DNA of 64,000 bases from Exiguobacterium sp. s122 (GCF_018618475.1 NZ_JACSMD010000001.1:248001-312000), one strand, 5' to 3'. Shown: positions 1 to 13,062, counted from the first letter of the stretch. A program made the numbers and translations. Notes: generated from the letters alone by a model not told the origin.

Positions 1-28
1 CGGTCTGTAAGTGGTTGATCCAGTCCAT
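1..28 (-). CDS. 5' end of an unidentified gene running off the left edge
   Basis: Only the first nine codons are visible, reading MDWINHLQT. They are preceded by a clean AGGAGG (complement of 36-41) seven bases before the ATG, so the start is well supported. Nine residues are too few to assign a family. The gene diverges from the ATP synthase operon. A cre-like sequence lies about 80 bases upstream of its start (106-119). Confidence 0.6.
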
Positions 29-41
29 CTAATTTCCTCCT

Positions 42-550
42 GACACACATCCAAAATAGAAGATGCGGGCGTCGGTTCCGAAAGTCACAAAATCGACACA
101 ATTTTAGAGAGCGCTTACACGGTAATCGTAGCGATTTGAATTGGGATTGTCCACCTATTCTACGTTGATGGGAGGGGATTTCCAGCATTTTCACTTCAGG
201 GAAAATGGCTGTGACATTCCTCACGACAAAATCGGCTGAACCCCTCGACATCGTAAAAAGGGTATCGGTATACTAAAACAGGGCGTTGTAAACGATTTCA
301 AAATCAGGTCAACTTCCGTTTCAAAACCTTTTGTGAACGTGCGTCGTTTGCCGTTGTATTTTCCAAAACGTGGAGGTATAACTGAACTATTCTTCATCTT
401 GTTCGTTTTGTGAAATGTTATCAATTTAACATTTTTATTTCACCATTTCTTCATACTTTTTTAAAATTTATGGATTTTAATTTAGTTTGTGAAGTGCGTA
501 AAAGCATTGATACGACTTGATTTAAAGCGCTTTTATAATTGTGAAATTCA
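42..550. other. Long spacer between divergent genes, no convincing gene
   Basis: About 500 bases without a supported gene. At 106-119 the sequence AGAGAGCGCTTACA matches 12 of 14 positions of the CcpA cre consensus and would lie in the promoter region of the leftward gene. A 7-bp hairpin (CATTTTC 186-192 with GAAAATG 201-207) has no T-run. At 521-534 a palindrome AAAGCGCTTT sits directly before a TATAAT (534-539), but the best -35 candidate (TTGATA, 507-512) is 21 bases away. The open frame at 221-424 on the minus strand lacks a ribosome site. Confidence 0.5.
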
Positions 551-579
551 TTGACTTCTTATGCCATTTCCATTACTCT
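551..579 (+). promoter_or_regulatory. Probable sigma-A promoter of the atp operon
   Basis: TTGACT (551-556) and TACTCT (574-579) are separated by 17 bases, placing the transcription start near 586, about 78 bases before atpZ. It is the best-spaced promoter in the spacer; the TATAAT at 534-539 is an alternative with a poor -35. Confidence 0.5.
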
Positions 580-663
580 GAACTTGTGTGACTTTTGATG
601 GTCACGCGAGTGTGAATCGACAAAGATGAAGACGAGCTTCCTAGAGAGAAAGGGGAGAGTAGG

Positions 664-891
664 ATGGCGAAAAAAGAGAATCGTTACCTATCCTATGCCT
701 CGCTCGCCTCACAAATCTCGACCGCGCTTGCAGGACCGATCGTCATCGGTTATCTCGTCGGCCAATACGGCGCGAGACGTGAATTCTGGGGTACGTTTGG
801 TTGGAATGTGTCGGTGCTTCTCGGCATGGCGTTCGGGATCACGGCGCTTGTTCTCACCCTTCGAAGTTTATTGACAGGAGAGGACGAATGA
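664..891 (+). CDS. atpZ: AtpZ/AtpI-family small membrane protein, first gene of the ATP synthase operon
   Basis: A 75-residue protein with two predicted membrane helices (about residues 16-34 and 44-66) and a basic N-terminus. It matches in size, layout and position the AtpZ-type proteins (PF09527-like) that precede atpI in several Bacillales; these are linked to magnesium or calcium handling and ATP synthase assembly, but the role is poorly settled. AGGGGAGAG lies just upstream of the ATG. The stop codon overlaps the atpI start (ATGA, 888-891), which implies translational coupling. Confidence 0.75.
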   Translation: MAKKENRYLSYASLASQISTALAGPIVIGYLVGQYGARREFWGTFGWNVSVLLGMAFGITALVLTLRSLLTGEDE

Positions 892-1301
892 ATCTACAAC
901 AAGTGCAAGCAGACAGACAAGCACAAAAGCAGTTGATGAAGCGTTACACGAAGTGGTTCATTGGATGGTTCGCCATTCTCCTCCTCGGTGCGTTCATCGT
1001 CCCTATGTACAAACCGGTCTTTCTCGGGTTGTTCCTAGGTGGGGTCGCCAGTCTCATCATTCTACATATGCAGAATCGAAGCGTCATTCGCATGTATGAC
1101 GTCATCGAACATGGACGACGCCCGAAATCGCACGGGACTGTTTCAAGAATGGCAGTCGGTGCGTTAGCCGTGATAGTCGGTCTCTTTTATGAGGATCGAG
1201 TATCGCTCATTGCGGTGGTAACTGGTCTAATCGCCGGCCACATCATACAATTTGGCGAGTTCACACTTGCCCAGCTCAGCAGGAAAAGAGGTGAATACTA
1301 A
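888..1301 (+). CDS. atpI: ATP synthase subunit I (AtpI)
   Basis: A 137-residue protein with four predicted membrane segments (about 23-40, 44-62, 85-101, 106-122), the usual layout of AtpI, a non-stoichiometric factor associated with c-ring assembly. The start at the ATGA overlap with atpZ was chosen over an upstream in-frame ATG at 801, because that longer reading simply runs antiframe through atpZ. The stop overlaps the atpB start by one base (TAATG). Confidence 0.85.
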   Translation: MNLQQVQADRQAQKQLMKRYTKWFIGWFAILLLGAFIVPMYKPVFLGLFLGGVASLIILHMQNRSVIRMYDVIEHGRRPKSHGTVSRMAVGALAVIVGLFYEDRVSLIAVVTGLIAGHIIQFGEFTLAQLSRKRGEY

Positions 1302-2038
1302 TGGGTCATGAGTTTCCCACCTATTCTCTACAACTTGGAGATTACACGCTTTATGGGAGCTGGACGAACGTCATCACGGTGCTGATCGCTTCACTGCTCG
1401 TCTTCACGTTCGCCGTTTGGGGAACACGACGCTTGGCAATGAAGCCGACTGGCAAACAGAACTTCATGGAGTTCTTTGCAGAATTCGTACGCGGAGTCAT
1501 CTCGAGTGCGATGGATTGGAAGACGGGCGGACGCTTTATCTCGTTCGGAATGACATTGATTTTGTTCATTCTATTTTCAAACTTGATGGGTCTACCGTTT
1601 AACGTCATCTCTGGTCACTACTTATGGTTTAACTCACCGACAGCCGACCCGTATGTCACATTGGCGTTGTCGACACTCGTCGTTGCAATGTCGCACTACT
1701 ACGGCGTGAAGCTGCACGGGTTAAAGCACTATTCGGCGGAGTACGTCAAGCCGGTCTGGTTCTTATTGCCGATCAAGCTCATCGAGGAGTTCGCGAACAC
1801 CTTGACACTCGGTCTGCGTCTTTACGGTAACATCTTTGCCGGTGAAATCATGATTACCATCATCTTGGGACTCGCAATTACGGCACAAGGAGCACTAAAC
1901 CCGCTCGGTGCTGTGTTCGCAATCTTCCCAATGATTTTATGGCAAGGTTTCTCAATCTTTATCGGGGTTATCCAATCCTACATTTTCCTGACGCTTGCAA
2001 TGGTGTACATCGGGCACAAGGCTTCAGCCGAGCATTGA
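1301..2038 (+). CDS. atpB: F1Fo ATP synthase subunit a
   Basis: Membrane subunit of the proton channel in the Fo sector, 245 residues, normal for Bacillales. The hallmark stretch LGLRLYGNIFAGE (about residues 169-181) supplies the essential arginine that faces the c-ring carboxylate. The C-terminal helix ends LAMVYIGHKA, typical of Firmicutes subunit a. It is translationally coupled to atpI and followed 65 bases later by atpE, which has its own strong AGGAGG. Confidence 0.97.
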   Translation: MGHEFPTYSLQLGDYTLYGSWTNVITVLIASLLVFTFAVWGTRRLAMKPTGKQNFMEFFAEFVRGVISSAMDWKTGGRFISFGMTLILFILFSNLMGLPFNVISGHYLWFNSPTADPYVTLALSTLVVAMSHYYGVKLHGLKHYSAEYVKPVWFLLPIKLIEEFANTLTLGLRLYGNIFAGEIMITIILGLAITAQGALNPLGAVFAIFPMILWQGFSIFIGVIQSYIFLTLAMVYIGHKASAEH

Positions 2039-2082
2039 TTCGCCTTCGCCAAAGCGTTGAACACAAAAAACTATTTACTTAA

Positions 2083-2325
<243 letters not shown>

Positions 2326-2345
2326 TTCCGAGTTAACGAGAATAA

Positions 2346-2923
<578 letters not shown>

Positions 2924-2924
<1 letters not shown>

Positions 2925-3457
2925 TGAACGCATCTCTAGCAAAACGCTATGCGAAAGCGCTCTTCGACTTAGCGCGGGAACAAGGCACGCTCGACCAAGT
3001 CGAAGCGGAAGTGCGTCTGCTCGATGAAGTGCTCCACGCGACACCTGAATTGATGGATCTCTTAACGAATCCGGCAATCAGCGACAGCGAGCTTGCACAG
3101 CTTTTGAAAGATAGCTTTGGTGATATGACGACAATCGTTGTGAACACACTTCTCGTCATGGTCGAAAACGACCGTGCGAGCGAAGTTCGCGCGTTGCCGC
3201 GTTACGTTCGCGAATATGTGAACGAGTTCCGCGGTATTGCAGAGGGGTTCGTCACGAGCGCCTACCCATTGTCGGCAACGGACTTAAAAGAAGTCGAACT
3301 CGTCTTCGGTCAGAAGGTGGGCAAGACGCTTCAATTACAGAATGTCGTCGACGAAGAAGTCATCGGTGGACTCCGCGTCCAAATCGGTTACACGACGTAC
3401 GATGACACAATCGAAACCAAACTGACACGCCTCGAGCGTGAACTGTTGAATGCGTAA
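2924..3457 (+). CDS. atpH: F1Fo ATP synthase subunit delta
   Basis: A 177-residue soluble subunit (OSCP family) that links the b-stalk to the alpha subunits. The N-terminal six-helix domain begins LAKRYAKALFDLAREQG. The C-terminal segment EEVIGGLRVQIGYTTYDDT is the conserved family signature. The start overlaps the atpF stop, so translation is coupled. Confidence 0.96.
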
Positions 3458-4984
<1,527 letters not shown>

Positions 4985-5020
4985 TCCGGTGACGAGCGTC
5001 TATTAAGGTGGTGAATCGAA

Positions 5021-5878
5021 ATGGCATCATTACGTGAGATCCAGATGCGGATCACCTCGACCCAAAGCACAAAGCAAATCACGAAAGCGATGAACATGGT
5101 GTCGGCCTCGAAATTGAACCGGGCTCAAGGGAGCAACGCCAACTTCAAGCCGTACATGACCAAGTTGCAGGAAGTCATCTCGTCGATTGCCGGCGGTACT
5201 TCAGGTGCAACACACCCGATGCTTCAAGTCCGTCCCGTCAAACGGACCGGCTATATCGTCATCACGTCTGACCGCGGACTAGCTGGTGGATACAACGCCA
5301 GCGTCCTTCGTGACGTGTATCGCGAATTGAAAGCAAAACACGATTCAACGGACGACTATCGTCTGTATGTGATTGGGAAGGTCGGCGTTCAGTTCTTCAA
5401 GTCGCGTAACATTCCGGTGTACAGTGCGATGACAGGACTAAACGACCAGCCAACATTCGTTGAAGTCGCAGAGATCGTCAAGCAGACGGTCGGCGCGTTC
5501 AGCGACGGCGAGATTGATGAGTTGAAGCTTTGCTACAACTCATTCATCTCTGTTATTAGCCAAGAAGTGAAAATCGATCGACTGCTCCCGCTTGGGAATA
5601 TCGAACAGACCGCATCGAATGTGATGTATGAATACGAACCAGAAGAAGAAACGATCTTAGCAGCGCTCCTCCCGCGTTATGCGGAAGGACTCATCTACGG
5701 CGCGCTCCTCGATGCGAAAGTATCGGAGCACGCGGCGCGGATGACGGCGATGTCGAACGCGACAGACAACGCGGATGAACTCATTCGTGGACTCAAGCTC
5801 AAGTTCAACCGCGCGCGTCAAGCGGCGATCACACAAGAAATCACAGAGATTGTCGGAGGTGCGGCAGCGCTTGAATAA
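5021..5878 (+). CDS. atpG: F1Fo ATP synthase subunit gamma
   Basis: Central rotor shaft, 285 residues. It has the expected N-terminal coiled-coil strand ([11 protein letters not shown]...[15 protein letters not shown]) and the C-terminal counterpart ending [19 protein letters not shown], the gamma signature. GGTGGTGAATCGAA precedes the ATG. It sits between atpA and atpD in the canonical order. Confidence 0.97.
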   Translation: MASLREIQMRITSTQSTKQITKAMNMVSASKLNRAQGSNANFKPYMTKLQEVISSIAGGTSGATHPMLQVRPVKRTGYIVITSDRGLAGGYNASVLRDVYRELKAKHDSTDDYRLYVIGKVGVQFFKSRNIPVYSAMTGLNDQPTFVEVAEIVKQTVGAFSDGEIDELKLCYNSFISVISQEVKIDRLLPLGNIEQTASNVMYEYEPEEETILAALLPRYAEGLIYGALLDAKVSEHAARMTAMSNATDNADELIRGLKLKFNRARQAAITQEITEIVGGAAALE

Positions 5879-5900
5879 GCGCCCGCCCTCTAGATTGTAG

Positions 5901-7331
<1,431 letters not shown>

Positions 7332-7359
7332 GACCTACGCGGAAGGGGGAAACTAGACG

Positions 7360-7770
7360 ATGAATACTCTTCACGTCAACGTCGTCACCCCGGATGGTGC
7401 AGCCTATGAGGGCGAGGCGCGGATGGTAATCGCCAAATCGGTGACCGGTGAAATCGGTGTCTTACCGAAACACATCCCGATGGTGACACCGCTCGACATC
7501 TCAATTCTCAAGTTGCGCCACGAAGATGGTGGACGCACGCTGATCGCACTCAGCGGCGGTTTCATGGAAGTTCGTCCCGACACGGTGACGATCTTAGCTG
7601 AAACAGCCGAAATGGCGGACAAAATCGACTATGACCGTGCTTCAGCGGCAAAAGTTCGAGCCGAACGTCGTCTTCAAGACACAAAGATTTCGGAAATCGA
7701 ATTTCGTCGCGCGGAGCTCGCGCTCAAAAAAGCGATCAACCGCTTGAGCATTCGCGACATGAAAGACTGA
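7360..7770 (+). CDS. atpC: F1Fo ATP synthase subunit epsilon
   Basis: A 136-residue regulatory rotor subunit. It has an N-terminal beta-sandwich (about 1-84, with [16 protein letters not shown]) and a C-terminal helical hairpin (about 88-135) that can inhibit ATP hydrolysis. GGAAGGGGG precedes the ATG. It is the last gene of the operon and is followed after five bases by a strong terminator. Confidence 0.96.
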   Translation: MNTLHVNVVTPDGAAYEGEARMVIAKSVTGEIGVLPKHIPMVTPLDISILKLRHEDGGRTLIALSGGFMEVRPDTVTILAETAEMADKIDYDRASAAKVRAERRLQDTKISEIEFRRAELALKKAINRLSIRDMKD

Positions 7771-7775
7771 ATCTT

Positions 7776-7806
7776 AACCTTCTCACTTCGGTGGGAAGGT
7801 TTTTTT
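7776..7806 (+). terminator. Terminator of the atp operon
   Basis: An 11-bp stem (AACCTTCTCAC 7776-7786 with GTGGGAAGGTT 7791-7801) closed by a TTCG tetraloop and followed by a T-run. Confidence 0.95.
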
Positions 7807-7923
7807 GTCGTGTTCCTTCATTATAATAGGTCTAAAGTCTCGACCGGAGTTGGGAAAAGCAGTAAACAAGCGCATCACTTATGCCGATAATAAAGGTGGG
7901 ACTAAACAAAAGGAGAACAAGGG

Positions 7924-9114
7924 ATGAAAGTATACGTTGCGCGACAACCGATATTCGACCAAAAATTACGCGTTTGCGGCTATGAATTGTTGTACCGCCG
8001 CAGCGAAAAAAATATATTCGAACATGTCGACGACGCGTTAGCGACCGCCGACGTGATTCACAACGCCTACCTCGTCTTCAACTTTCGGGAGTTGACCGAA
8101 GGAACGCGGGCGTTCATTAACTTTCCCCAAAATTTGATTGAAGGGGAAGTACCGGCCTTATTGCCTCGGCAATCACTCGTCGTCGAAGTACTCGAACACG
8201 TCGAACCGACGGAGAAAGTACTCGCTGCCTTAAGGTCGCTCCGTCGTAAAGGCTATACAATCGCCCTCGATGATTTCGTGTTCGAAGAGAAGTATCGACC
8301 GTTCATCGGTCTTGCGGATATTATCAAAATTGATTATCAGGCGACGCCTGTTGATCAGCAGAAACGCTTGATTGATGCGCTCGGCCATCGCGTCGAATTT
8401 TTAGCCGAGAAAATCGAGACGCCGTTCGAATACGAGACGGCGAAGAAGCTTGGCTATAAGATGTTCCAAGGCTACTTTTTCAGTAGACCGACTGTCATCC
8501 ACGGTGCTGAAGTGCATCCGCTCCGCCACACACTCATAGAAGTGTTAAAAGAACTGGACCGTCCCGAACCGAACTTCCGTCGGATTGCCGGTTTGATTGA
8601 ACGGAGCGTTGATTTGTCGTATAAGATGCTTCGATCGGTCAACACGGTGTATCAAAAAGGGCGCCGTACAATTCAGTCGATTGAACAAGCCGTCGCCCGC
8701 ATCGGCCTCGATGAACTGCGGCGCTGGTCGTATTTGATGCTTCTTCGGGAGATGCAGACGTCTGAATCAAAAGAGCTAATCAAGCAAAGCGTCATCCGTG
8801 GGAAGATGATGGAATTGATTGCGGCCGATTCGACGCCAGAAGTCAAACCGTTCGATGCGTTCATCACGGGCATCTTCTCGTCGCTCGACGTCATCTTAGA
8901 CGAAACAATGACTTCGCTCGTCTCTGAACTCCCAGTCGAGCCGGTCGTCAAAGAAGCGTTACTCGGGAAACAGAACGCACTCCGGGCGCTCTTAGAAGCG
9001 GTAAAGGCTTATGAACACTTGACAGTGCCGGTCGATGAGTCCGCGCCGGACTGGTCGCCTTATTACATTCAAGCGATTCGATGGGCTCAGACGTTTGACG
9101 AAAAAAGTGAATAA
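7924..9114 (+). CDS. YuxH-like EAL/HDOD signalling protein
   Basis: A 396-residue soluble protein with an N-terminal EAL-like domain (about 1-205) and a C-terminal HDOD domain (about 205-390), the layout of B. subtilis YuxH. The catalytic EAL signature is replaced by YELLYR (residues 20-25), and the metal-binding glutamates are not complete. It is therefore probably a degenerate c-di-GMP-binding or protein-interaction module and not an active phosphodiesterase. AAAGGAG precedes the ATG. It is monocistronic, with a TATAAT at 7822-7827 as the likely -10 and a leader of about 90 bases. The diguanylate cyclase at 33892-34974 is the only c-di-GMP synthase in the window. Confidence 0.8.
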   Translation: MKVYVARQPIFDQKLRVCGYELLYRRSEKNIFEHVDDALATADVIHNAYLVFNFRELTEGTRAFINFPQNLIEGEVPALLPRQSLVVEVLEHVEPTEKVLAALRSLRRKGYTIALDDFVFEEKYRPFIGLADIIKIDYQATPVDQQKRLIDALGHRVEFLAEKIETPFEYETAKKLGYKMFQGYFFSRPTVIHGAEVHPLRHTLIEVLKELDRPEPNFRRIAGLIERSVDLSYKMLRSVNTVYQKGRRTIQSIEQAVARIGLDELRRWSYLMLLREMQTSESKELIKQSVIRGKMMELIAADSTPEVKPFDAFITGIFSSLDVILDETMTSLVSELPVEPVVKEALLGKQNALRALLEAVKAYEHLTVPVDESAPDWSPYYIQAIRWAQTFDEKSE

Positions 9115-9128
9115 TGTTTGAAATTTTG

Positions 9129-9178
9129 AAGGGACGTCAATTACTGTAGTAAGGCTACACGCTGATGACGTTCCTTTT
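9129..9178 (+). terminator. Terminator after the EAL/HDOD gene
   Basis: AAGGGACGTCA (9129-9139) pairs with TGACGTTCCTT (9166-9176), with one G-T pair. The large loop contains its own small hairpin (TGTAG...CTACA). A T-run follows. Confidence 0.8.
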
Positions 9179-9316
9179 TGTATGCGGTTAAATGAGAAAG
9201 CGAGCTGATGGAATGAAATGAAACGAACCTTCCTAATCACGCTAAGTCTTTTTTTCTCTGTCGCGACATGCTATGATTAAAAATGGTACGAATTTTTGAA
9301 AAGAGGGGAATCATCG

Positions 9317-9535
9317 ATGATTAACACCGTATTATCGCTCGTCATTTATATCGTAGCGATTTACGTCGCTTGGTGGGCGCTCATGCCAGTCAAATGGGAC
9401 AAAGTGCTCAATCAAGTGAAGAGTCCGCAAGCAGCCGTCTTGCGCGTTCTCGTGGCTGTCGTCTTTGGTTCACTCATCGCTCAGTTCTTTTTGGAGTACA
9501 TCCGATTGGCACAGGCGCTCGCACCATTACAGTGA
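9317..9535 (+). CDS. DUF1146 small membrane protein (YwzB-like)
   Basis: A 72-residue protein with two predicted membrane helices (about 4-24 and 43-66), matching the DUF1146 family in length and in the WWALMPVKWDKV segment between the helices. The ATG at 9317 is chosen because GAGGGGA lies nine bases upstream; an earlier in-frame ATG at 9296 overlaps that ribosome site. In B. subtilis the homologue ywzB also lies between atpC and murAA. Function is unknown. The 241 bases to murA hold no recognised gene. Confidence 0.8.
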   Translation: MINTVLSLVIYIVAIYVAWWALMPVKWDKVLNQVKSPQAAVLRVLVAVVFGSLIAQFFLEYIRLAQALAPLQ

Positions 9536-9776
9536 TGTTTAAAACCATTAACAAACTGTAATCCTGTTGTAACGATTCCTATATGTTTATCGTGTAGGAT
9601 AAACTCGTCTGACATGCCGTTTTTATCAGTATTTTATCGCAATTATCTTTCGTTTTTCACTGATAACGACGTCACGTTTCACAAACCATCATAGTAATCG
9701 ACACAACCACATCCGGAAGTTGCGGATATCGACGTATAGAACACAAAATCAACGAAGTTGGAGGACAAAGAGAGAT

Positions 9777-11078
9777 ATGAAGGATTTGATTGTAGTCCGT
9801 GGAGGACGTAAATTGTCAGGTACTGTGCGTGTAGAAGGAGCAAAAAACGCAGTACTCAAAACATTGGTTGCCACTTTATTAGCTAGCGAAGGAAAATCAG
9901 TACTTCAGAACGTACCGCGTCTCGCTGACGTATACACGATTAACAAAGTACTCCGTCACCTCGGTGCCGAGGTCGCATTTGATGAAACGAACAACGAAGT
10001 CACTGTCGACGCCTCGGGCACAATCAAAGACGAGGCACCGCTCGAGTACGTTCGCAAAATGCGTGCCTCGATCCTCGTCATGGGTCCTCTTCTCGCTCGT
10101 CTCGGTCATGCGCGCGTCGCAATGCCAGGCGGTTGCTCAATCGGTTCACGTCCGATTGACCTCCACTTGAAAGGCTTCGAAGCAATGGGTGCGAAGACAG
10201 TCATCGGCAACGGCTTCGTTGAAGCGTCAGTCGACGGTCGCTTAAAAGGCGCGAAGATTTACCTCGACTTCCCATCTGTCGGCGCGACAGAAAACATCAT
10301 GATGGCAGCGGTCCTTGCTGAAGGCACGACGGTCATCGAGAACGTCGCCAAAGAACCGGAAATCGTCGACCTCGCGAACTTCTTGAACGGTATGGGCGCA
10401 CATGTCCGCGGTGCCGGTACAGAAACGATTCGCATCGAAGGCGTGGAAAAACTCCACGGTGCCGAGCACTCGATTATTCCGGACCGCATCGAAGCGGGTA
10501 CGTTCCTCGTCGCAGGTGCCATCACAGGCGGCGACATCGAAGTCATCGGGGCAGAGCGCGAGCACCTTCGCCCGCTCATCTCGAAAATGGAAGAAATGGG
10601 TGTTCAGTTCGAAGACACAGCAGAAGGCATGCGCGTCATCGCACCGGATGAGTTGAAGCCGGTCGACGTGAAGACGATGCCACACCCTGGTTTCCCAACA
10701 GACATCCAAGCTCAAATGATGGCGCTCGTCTTAAAAGCAGGCGGCACATCGGTCATCACTGAAACGGTGTTTGAAAACCGCTTCATGCACGTGGAAGAAT
10801 TCCGCCGCATGAACGCAGACATCAAAATCGAAGGACGTTCAGCAATCATCAAAGGCGGCGTTCGCCTCCAAGGTGCCGAAGTTGTCTCGACAGACCTTCG
10901 CGCCGGTGCAGCACTCGTGCTTGCAGGACTCATTGCCGACGAAGAGACACGTGTCGGCGACTTATATCATATCGACCGTGGCTACGTCGACTTCCACAAG
11001 AAACTTCAAGCGCTCGGGGCAGACATCGAGCGAATCGAAGGAAATGTCGAAGTTGCTGAAGAAATGGTCAACAACTAA
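9777..11078 (+). CDS. murA: UDP-N-acetylglucosamine 1-carboxyvinyltransferase
   Basis: First committed step of peptidoglycan synthesis: transfers enolpyruvate from PEP to UDP-GlcNAc in the cytoplasm. It has 433 residues of two-fold inside-out alpha/beta barrels. The catalytic, fosfomycin-reactive cysteine is C120 in [11 protein letters not shown], and the UDP-GlcNAc-binding KNA motif is at about 23-25. The ATG at 9777 begins [10 protein letters not shown], as in homologues; GGAGG (9760-9764) is 12 bases upstream, a slightly long spacing. An upstream in-frame ATG at 9720 gives a non-conserved extension. The position after atpC and DUF1146 marks it as the MurAA orthologue. Confidence 0.95.
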   Translation: MKDLIVVRGGRKLSGTVRVEGAKNAVLKTLVATLLASEGKSVLQNVPRLADVYTINKVLRHLGAEVAFDETNNEVTVDASGTIKDEAPLEYVRKMRASILVMGPLLARLGHARVAMPGGCSIGSRPIDLHLKGFEAMGAKTVIGNGFVEASVDGRLKGAKIYLDFPSVGATENIMMAAVLAEGTTVIENVAKEPEIVDLANFLNGMGAHVRGAGTETIRIEGVEKLHGAEHSIIPDRIEAGTFLVAGAITGGDIEVIGAEREHLRPLISKMEEMGVQFEDTAEGMRVIAPDELKPVDVKTMPHPGFPTDIQAQMMALVLKAGGTSVITETVFENRFMHVEEFRRMNADIKIEGRSAIIKGGVRLQGAEVVSTDLRAGAALVLAGLIADEETRVGDLYHIDRGYVDFHKKLQALGADIERIEGNVEVAEEMVNN

Positions 11079-11093
11079 TTAATAGACTCATAG

Positions 11094-11120
11094 GAGCGAG
11101 GAGATTCTTCTCGCTCTTTT
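11094..11120 (+). terminator. Terminator after murA
   Basis: GAGCGAGGAG (11094-11103) pairs with CTTCTCGCTC (11107-11116), with one wobble and a three-base loop. Four Ts follow, so it may be leaky into mbl. Confidence 0.6.
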
Positions 11121-11153
11121 CAATGAAGTAATGAACGGAGGAACCTATACATC

Positions 11154-12140
11154 ATGTTTTCAAAAGATATCGGGATTGATTTAGGAACAGCAAACGTCGT
11201 CATCCACGTTAAAGGACGCGGAATCGTCCTTGACGAGCCATCGGTCGTCGCCATCAAACGTTCGACGGGGAAAGTCCTCGCCGTCGGCACGGAAGCGTAC
11301 GAGATGGTCGGTCGTACACCAGGTGACATCGTCGCCATCCGTCCACTCCGTGACGGCGTCATCGCCGACTTTGCGACAACGGAAGAGATGCTTCGCCACT
11401 TCGTCGAGAAGATTCAAGTGCGCGGCTTCTTCGGTGGGATTCGCATGCTTATCTGTACGCCGGCGAACGTGACACCGGTCGAAGCGAAAGCGATTCGTGA
11501 GGCAGCTGAAAAAGCTGGCGCTAAAGAAGTGTTCCTTGCTGATGAACCGAGAGCGGCAGCCGTCGGTTCAGGAATGGACATTTGGAAGCCGGTCGGTCAC
11601 ATGATCGTTGACATCGGTGGCGGAACGACAGACGTTGCGATTCTCTCGATGGGCGACATCGTTTGCGGTGAGACAATTAAAATCGCCGGTGATCGTTTTG
11701 ATACAGACATCCTCCGTGCTATTAAAGACAAGCATAAGCTCATCATCGGGGAACGGACGGCCGAGCAAATCAAGAAAGAGATTGCGACTGTGTTCCCAGG
11801 TGGACGGAACGAGACGATGGACATCCGCGGACGTGACATGGTACGTGGATTGCCACGTACGGTGACGATCACGTCAGAAGAACTCCGTGAGGCGATGGCC
11901 GAATCAGCAAATGAAATCGTCGAAGCGACGAAGCGCGTCCTCGAACAGACGCCGCCAGAACTCGCGGCCGACATCATCGACCGTGGCATCATCATGACAG
12001 GGGGCGGTTCGCTCCTTCACGGCATCGACCAGCTCGTCGCCGAGCGTGTCGGATTGCCGGTCATGATTGCCGAAGAGCCGACGCTCAGCGTCGCACACGG
12101 TACGGGCATCATGCTCGAACATTTGGATCGATTGAAATGA
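11154..12140 (+). CDS. mbl: MreB-like cell-shape protein Mbl
   Basis: Actin-like filament protein, 328 residues, that organises lateral wall synthesis under the membrane. Actin-fold phosphate loops are visible: DIGIDLGTANVV near the N-terminus, DIGGGTTDVAIL near 159-170 and TGGGSLLHGI near 281-290. It is called Mbl and not MreB because it lies downstream of murA and upstream of flhO-flhP, the Bacillus mbl locus, and no mreC/mreD follow. Its own CGGAGG precedes the ATG. Confidence 0.9.
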   Translation: MFSKDIGIDLGTANVVIHVKGRGIVLDEPSVVAIKRSTGKVLAVGTEAYEMVGRTPGDIVAIRPLRDGVIADFATTEEMLRHFVEKIQVRGFFGGIRMLICTPANVTPVEAKAIREAAEKAGAKEVFLADEPRAAAVGSGMDIWKPVGHMIVDIGGGTTDVAILSMGDIVCGETIKIAGDRFDTDILRAIKDKHKLIIGERTAEQIKKEIATVFPGGRNETMDIRGRDMVRGLPRTVTITSEELREAMAESANEIVEATKRVLEQTPPELAADIIDRGIIMTGGGSLLHGIDQLVAERVGLPVMIAEEPTLSVAHGTGIMLEHLDRLK

Positions 12141-12145
12141 GCTCG

Positions 12146-12183
12146 ACCTGATTCACGCGTGTAAGCGTGAATCAGGTTTTTTT
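12146..12183 (+). terminator. Terminator after mbl
   Basis: A perfect 13-bp stem (12146-12158 with 12165-12177), loop GTGTAA, followed by a T-run. Confidence 0.95.
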
Positions 12184-12241
12184 ATTTCCTCGGAAAATGT
12201 CTGATACACTAGACTTATCGAAATGAGAGAGGGGAATCGCC

Positions 12242-12262
12242 ATGGCACCGATTTTTGAATGA
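12242..12262 (+). CDS. Possible six-codon leader ORF before the SDR gene
   Basis: ATG GCA CCG ATT TTT GAA TGA (MAPIFE) follows a good ribosome site (GAGAGGGGA) and a plausible TGATACACT extended -10 near 12203-12211. It ends 41 bases before the SDR start. It could be a leader peptide or the intact start of a frameshifted remnant, since the next frame stays open for about 28 further codons. Neither is proven. Confidence 0.3.
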   Translation: MAPIFE

Positions 12263-12303
12263 ACTAGGTAAATATAAAATTCAGAACGAATCGGAGGAAC
12301 ATG

Positions 12304-13062
12304 ATGCGACCACTCACCTTGATTACCGGTGTCAGCCGTCATAAAGGCATCGGCGCGGCAATCGCCAGAAAGCTTGCCAAAGAGGGACACGACCTCTATC
12401 TCACACACTGGACCCCGTTTGACGAGACGGACGGGGTCGGGGCCGAGCCAGACTTCATAAATTGGTTCGTCGACGAATTACAGGCTTTAGGCGCACGTGT
12501 CGCGCATGAGGCGTTCGATTTGGCGTCCGGAGACGCGGAAGGACTGCTCGACCGTGTCGAGGCTACACTCGGTGTTCCGAGTCGGCTTATCAACAATGCG
12601 ACGTACGAGCGACATGTGAACGTCGACTCGTTCACGACCGAAACGCTTCGTTCGCATTACCTCGTCAATAACGAAGGAACGCTCGGGCTCACGTTCGCCT
12701 TCCTGGAGCGGTTTAAACGAGCGGGGCTAACAGATGGACGAGTCTTGTTCATGGTGTCGGGTGGACCGGACGCGAACAATCTCGCCTACATCGCGACGAA
12801 AGGGGCGCTCATCGCCATTACGCCGGCGCTCGCGAACGGGACCGGGCGCTACGGGATTTCCGTCAACGCCCTCGACCCAGGACCGACCGATTCCGGTTGG
12901 ATTGACGAGACACTACATGACTATCTCGTTCCATTTTTTCCAAAGGGCCGCGTCGGTACCCCAGAAGATACGGCACGCTTTGTCGCGTTCTTAATGGGAC
13001 CGGACGGGGCGTGGGTAAACGGTCAGCATCTTCACGTCGATGGAGGGTTTACCGGACGATGA
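12304..13062 (+). CDS. Short-chain dehydrogenase/reductase
   Basis: NAD(P)-dependent SDR, 252 residues. The N-terminal dinucleotide motif TGVSRHKGIG resembles the TGxxxGxG form with a two-residue insert. The active-site YxxxK is YIATK, and the C-terminus VNGQHLHVDGGF is typical of the family. An NNATYER stretch occupies the NNAG position. The substrate is unknown; 3-oxoacyl-reductase-like proteins look similar. Two adjacent ATGs (12301, 12304) are possible; GGAGG is better spaced for the second. It is not part of the B. subtilis mbl-flhO interval, so it is an insertion relative to that synteny. Confidence 0.8.
   Translation: MRPLTLITGVSRHKGIGAAIARKLAKEGHDLYLTHWTPFDETDGVGAEPDFINWFVDELQALGARVAHEAFDLASGDAEGLLDRVEATLGVPSRLINNATYERHVNVDSFTTETLRSHYLVNNEGTLGLTFAFLERFKRAGLTDGRVLFMVSGGPDANNLAYIATKGALIAITPALANGTGRYGISVNALDPGPTDSGWIDETLHDYLVPFFPKGRVGTPEDTARFVAFLMGPDGAWVNGQHLHVDGGFTGR

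Noticed and set aside
221-424. 67-codon minus-strand open frame in the spacer before atpZ
   Set aside because: No ribosome site, low-complexity basic composition, and no family resemblance.
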